A DNA stretch of 6,791 nt from an uncultured Faecalibacterium sp. Lineage in GTDB: Bacteria; Bacillota; Clostridia; Oscillospirales; Ruminococcaceae. The notes beneath the pieces are model-generated. The model searched no databases. It was given only the letters and a program-made list of their open reading frames with translations, and was not told where the DNA came from. Every line of letters begins with the position of its first letter. The stretch's first letter is position 1. This document shows positions 5,794 to 6,791 of this stretch, piece after piece. A program made the translations under genes and the position numbers. The stretch covers positions 1-6,791 of the forward strand of contig CABQHF010000120.1 of NCBI GenBank assembly GCA_902463905.1. Direction: 5' to 3'.

Positions 5794-5822
5794 ATAATAG
5801 TTTTTTACCGGTCGTTTGTAAA
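5794..5822 (-). promoter_or_regulatory. Promoter of the DUF6465 gene
   Basis: On the - strand TTTACA (5822-5817) and TATTAT (5799-5794) are separated by exactly 17 bases. The leader to the ATG at 5710 is about 75 bases. The near-consensus match suggests strong constitutive expression. Confidence 0.82.
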
Positions 5823-6010
5823 GTCTTTTTTCGAAAAATCTCGCAAAAACGGCAGGAAACAGAGGCTGCAATGCAAAGAAATGTTCTTGTATCCAACCGA
5901 AAGGCGAAAAAACCGCATTTTGGATAGAAATCAGGGGTTTCCGGTGGGGTGGATGACTGCCCTTCCGGGAGAAACAAATCGGGTAAATGCGGCGCGTACA
6001 GGGCACAGAT
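5823..6010. other. Intergenic stretch with no gene seen
   Basis: This 188-base gap lies between the DUF6465 promoter and the stop codon of the Cys-motif gene. It is more AT-rich than its surroundings. The only structure I see is TATCCAA (5890-5896) facing TTGGATA (5920-5926), a 7-bp inverted repeat around 23 bases. It has no clean T tract, so I cannot name the terminator of the upstream gene. Confidence 0.5.
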
Positions 6011-6490
6011 TTACTGGAGGCAAAGCCTTTCGGCCTGTGTGATCACCGGTTCCAGTAGCTCTGCATCCCAGTCCTCGGAAAAGGCGAATAGGCCCTGGTA
6101 AATGGCCAGCTGGGCGTCGGCATCCGGGCGCTGTGCAGCCAGGCGGAACACGGTTTGCAGCAGCCGCAGTTTCAGCTGCCGCGTGGCGGGCGGTGCGCTG
6201 CGCAGCCGGGCAAGGTCGTAATCCTTCGTGTTGCCGCAGGGCATGGCACAGGTGGCGCAGTTGGGGGCCACGGCGTGCTTTTCGGCGCGGGTGATGTCCA
6301 GCATACACTGCAGTTTTTCTGCCGGGGCATCCGGCTGTGCGGCCAGACGCAGCCCGGCGTTGAGCACGGCATCGGTGTTCTCGGTTTTCGGCTCACTGGA
6401 GGTGGAGCGTGCAAGGCCCACGAGAGCGCTCAGCAGGGCGTCCTGCAGCGCATCTGCCGGGGTCTGCGGCGTGCGGAGATAGTCGGTCAT
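6011..6490 (-). CDS. Hypothetical protein with C-x2-C-x3-C cluster
   Basis: The protein is 159 residues, soluble, mostly helical and rich in Ala and Leu. I do not recognise a named family. Its clearest feature is NCATCAMPCGNTKDYDL at residues 77-93, with C78, C81 and C85 followed by GNTKDYD; C62 and H72 are nearby. Such a cluster could bind zinc or an iron-sulphur centre, or be used for thiol chemistry. The flanking parts (residues 11-70 and 102-159) look like helical bundles. It lacks the length and other Cys motifs of hybrid cluster proteins, so I do not assign it there. The start is ATG 6490, with AAAGGA seven bases upstream, and a promoter lies close ahead. It is a single-gene unit on the - strand. 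Confidence 0.8.
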   Translation of the reverse strand: MTDYLRTPQTPADALQDALLSALVGLARSTSSEPKTENTDAVLNAGLRLAAQPDAPAEKLQCMLDITRAEKHAVAPNCATCAMPCGNTKDYDLARLRSAPPATRQLKLRLLQTVFRLAAQRPDADAQLAIYQGLFAFSEDWDAELLEPVITQAERLCLQ

Positions 6491-6523
6491 GGCAGGGTCC
6501 TTTCAAGTGCAGAATCTGCAAAG

Positions 6524-6552
6524 AGTATAGCCCATTTGTATGAATAATACAA
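6524..6552 (-). promoter_or_regulatory. Promoter of the Cys-motif gene
   Basis: On the - strand TTGTAT (6552-6547) and TATACT (6529-6524) are 17 bases apart. The transcript would start near 6517, leaving a short leader before the ATG at 6490. The promoter lies directly after the terminator of the SGNH hydrolase gene, so the two genes are transcribed separately. Confidence 0.78.
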
Positions 6553-6560
6553 GCGGCGGA

Positions 6561-6593
6561 AAAACAAAAAGGCCCCCTCGCAGGAGGGAGCCT
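6561..6593 (-). terminator. Terminator of the SGNH hydrolase gene
   Basis: On the - strand AGGCTCCCTC (6593-6584) pairs with GAGGGGGCCT (6579-6570), ten base pairs with one G-U, around a CTGC loop. It is followed by TTTTTGTTTT. It sits 12 bases after the hydrolase stop codon. Confidence 0.92.
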
Positions 6594-6605
6594 GAAAAAG
6601 AGAGC

Positions 6606-6791
6606 TTAAGCCAATTCCGGGACTTCCTTTGCCAGCATCTCGGCCAGCTGGGCATGGCCCTTGCGGGTCAGGTGCATGAAATCCACCTGGTTGAACTCGC
6701 ATCCCTTTGCATCCAGGAAGTGCACGTTCTGGCGCTCGCAGATGATGCGGAACTGCTCGGCCACACCGGCGGATTTCTCCACACAGCCGTC
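6606..6791 (-). CDS. SGNH/GDSL hydrolase family, C-terminal fragment
   Basis: Only the last 61 codons are in the window; the frame is open to the right edge and stops at TAA (6608-6606). The readable protein runs from DGCVEKSAGVAEQFRIICER through NVHFLDAKG to VDFMHLTRKGHAQLAEMLAK and ends VPELA. The D-x-x-H pair in DFMHLT is the block V motif of SGNH hydrolases, supplying the catalytic Asp and His, and the following GHAQLAEML helix is typical of the end of this fold. The preceding helix-strand unit (EQFRIICERQNVHFLDAKG) also fits. The N-terminal GDS block with the nucleophilic Ser is outside the window, so activity and substrate (esterase, acyl or polysaccharide deacetylase) cannot be judged. 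It has its own strong terminator. Confidence 0.85.
   Translation of the reverse strand, partial: DGCVEKSAGVAEQFRIICERQNVHFLDAKGCEFNQVDFMHLTRKGHAQLAEMLAKEVPELA

Overview
The window reads as ordinary chromosome from a fairly GC-rich gut Firmicute. Faecalibacterium or a close Oscillospiraceae relative is my best guess. The grounds are the GC-rich codon use, the strong AGGAGG-type ribosome binding sites, and the families present (DUF6465, DUF1643, a ParB-like/BMP protein beside a metallophosphoesterase). The assignment rests on gene style, not on a marker gene.

Layout. (1) 1-387: the 3' end of an NCS2/AzgA-type purine permease on the + strand, closed by a clear terminator. (2) 388-1050: a degraded-looking stretch with one phage-flavoured hypothetical ORF that lacks a convincing start, a possible micro-inversion at its 5' end, and a 12-base direct repeat. 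It lies just beyond the 3' ends of two tRNA genes, the usual place for an integrated element, so I read it as a likely prophage scar. (3) 1055-1344: tRNA-Arg(TCT) and tRNA-His(GTG) on the - strand, with a near-consensus promoter (TTGACA-17-TATTAT) and a shared terminator. (4) 1387-2589: a - strand pair, DUF1643 then a PAP2-family membrane phosphatase, 36 bases apart, with a promoter in front of DUF1643. (5) 2630-5382: the most interesting unit, a + strand operon. Its first gene encodes a 641-residue protein with no signal peptide that joins a ParB-like N-terminal part to a BMP/PnrA-type (purine nucleoside) periplasmic-binding fold. Its second gene encodes a 220-residue calcineurin-like metallophosphoesterase lacking the first-motif histidine. 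The operon ends in a strong, probably bidirectional terminator. (6) 5411-6791: three independent - strand genes. These are a DUF6465 protein with an AT-hook-like RRGRPP motif, an unrecognised protein with a C-x2-C-x3-C cluster, and the C-terminal end of an SGNH/GDSL hydrolase.

How the parts may work together. The ParB-like/BMP protein and the phosphoesterase are most likely co-transcribed. Since the first has no export signal, it is better seen as a cytosolic sensor or regulator that binds a nucleoside-like ligand than as an ABC transporter receptor. The purine permease at the left edge is a thematic match but lies in a separate transcription unit. No CRISPR array, rRNA, intact transposase or intact integrase is visible.
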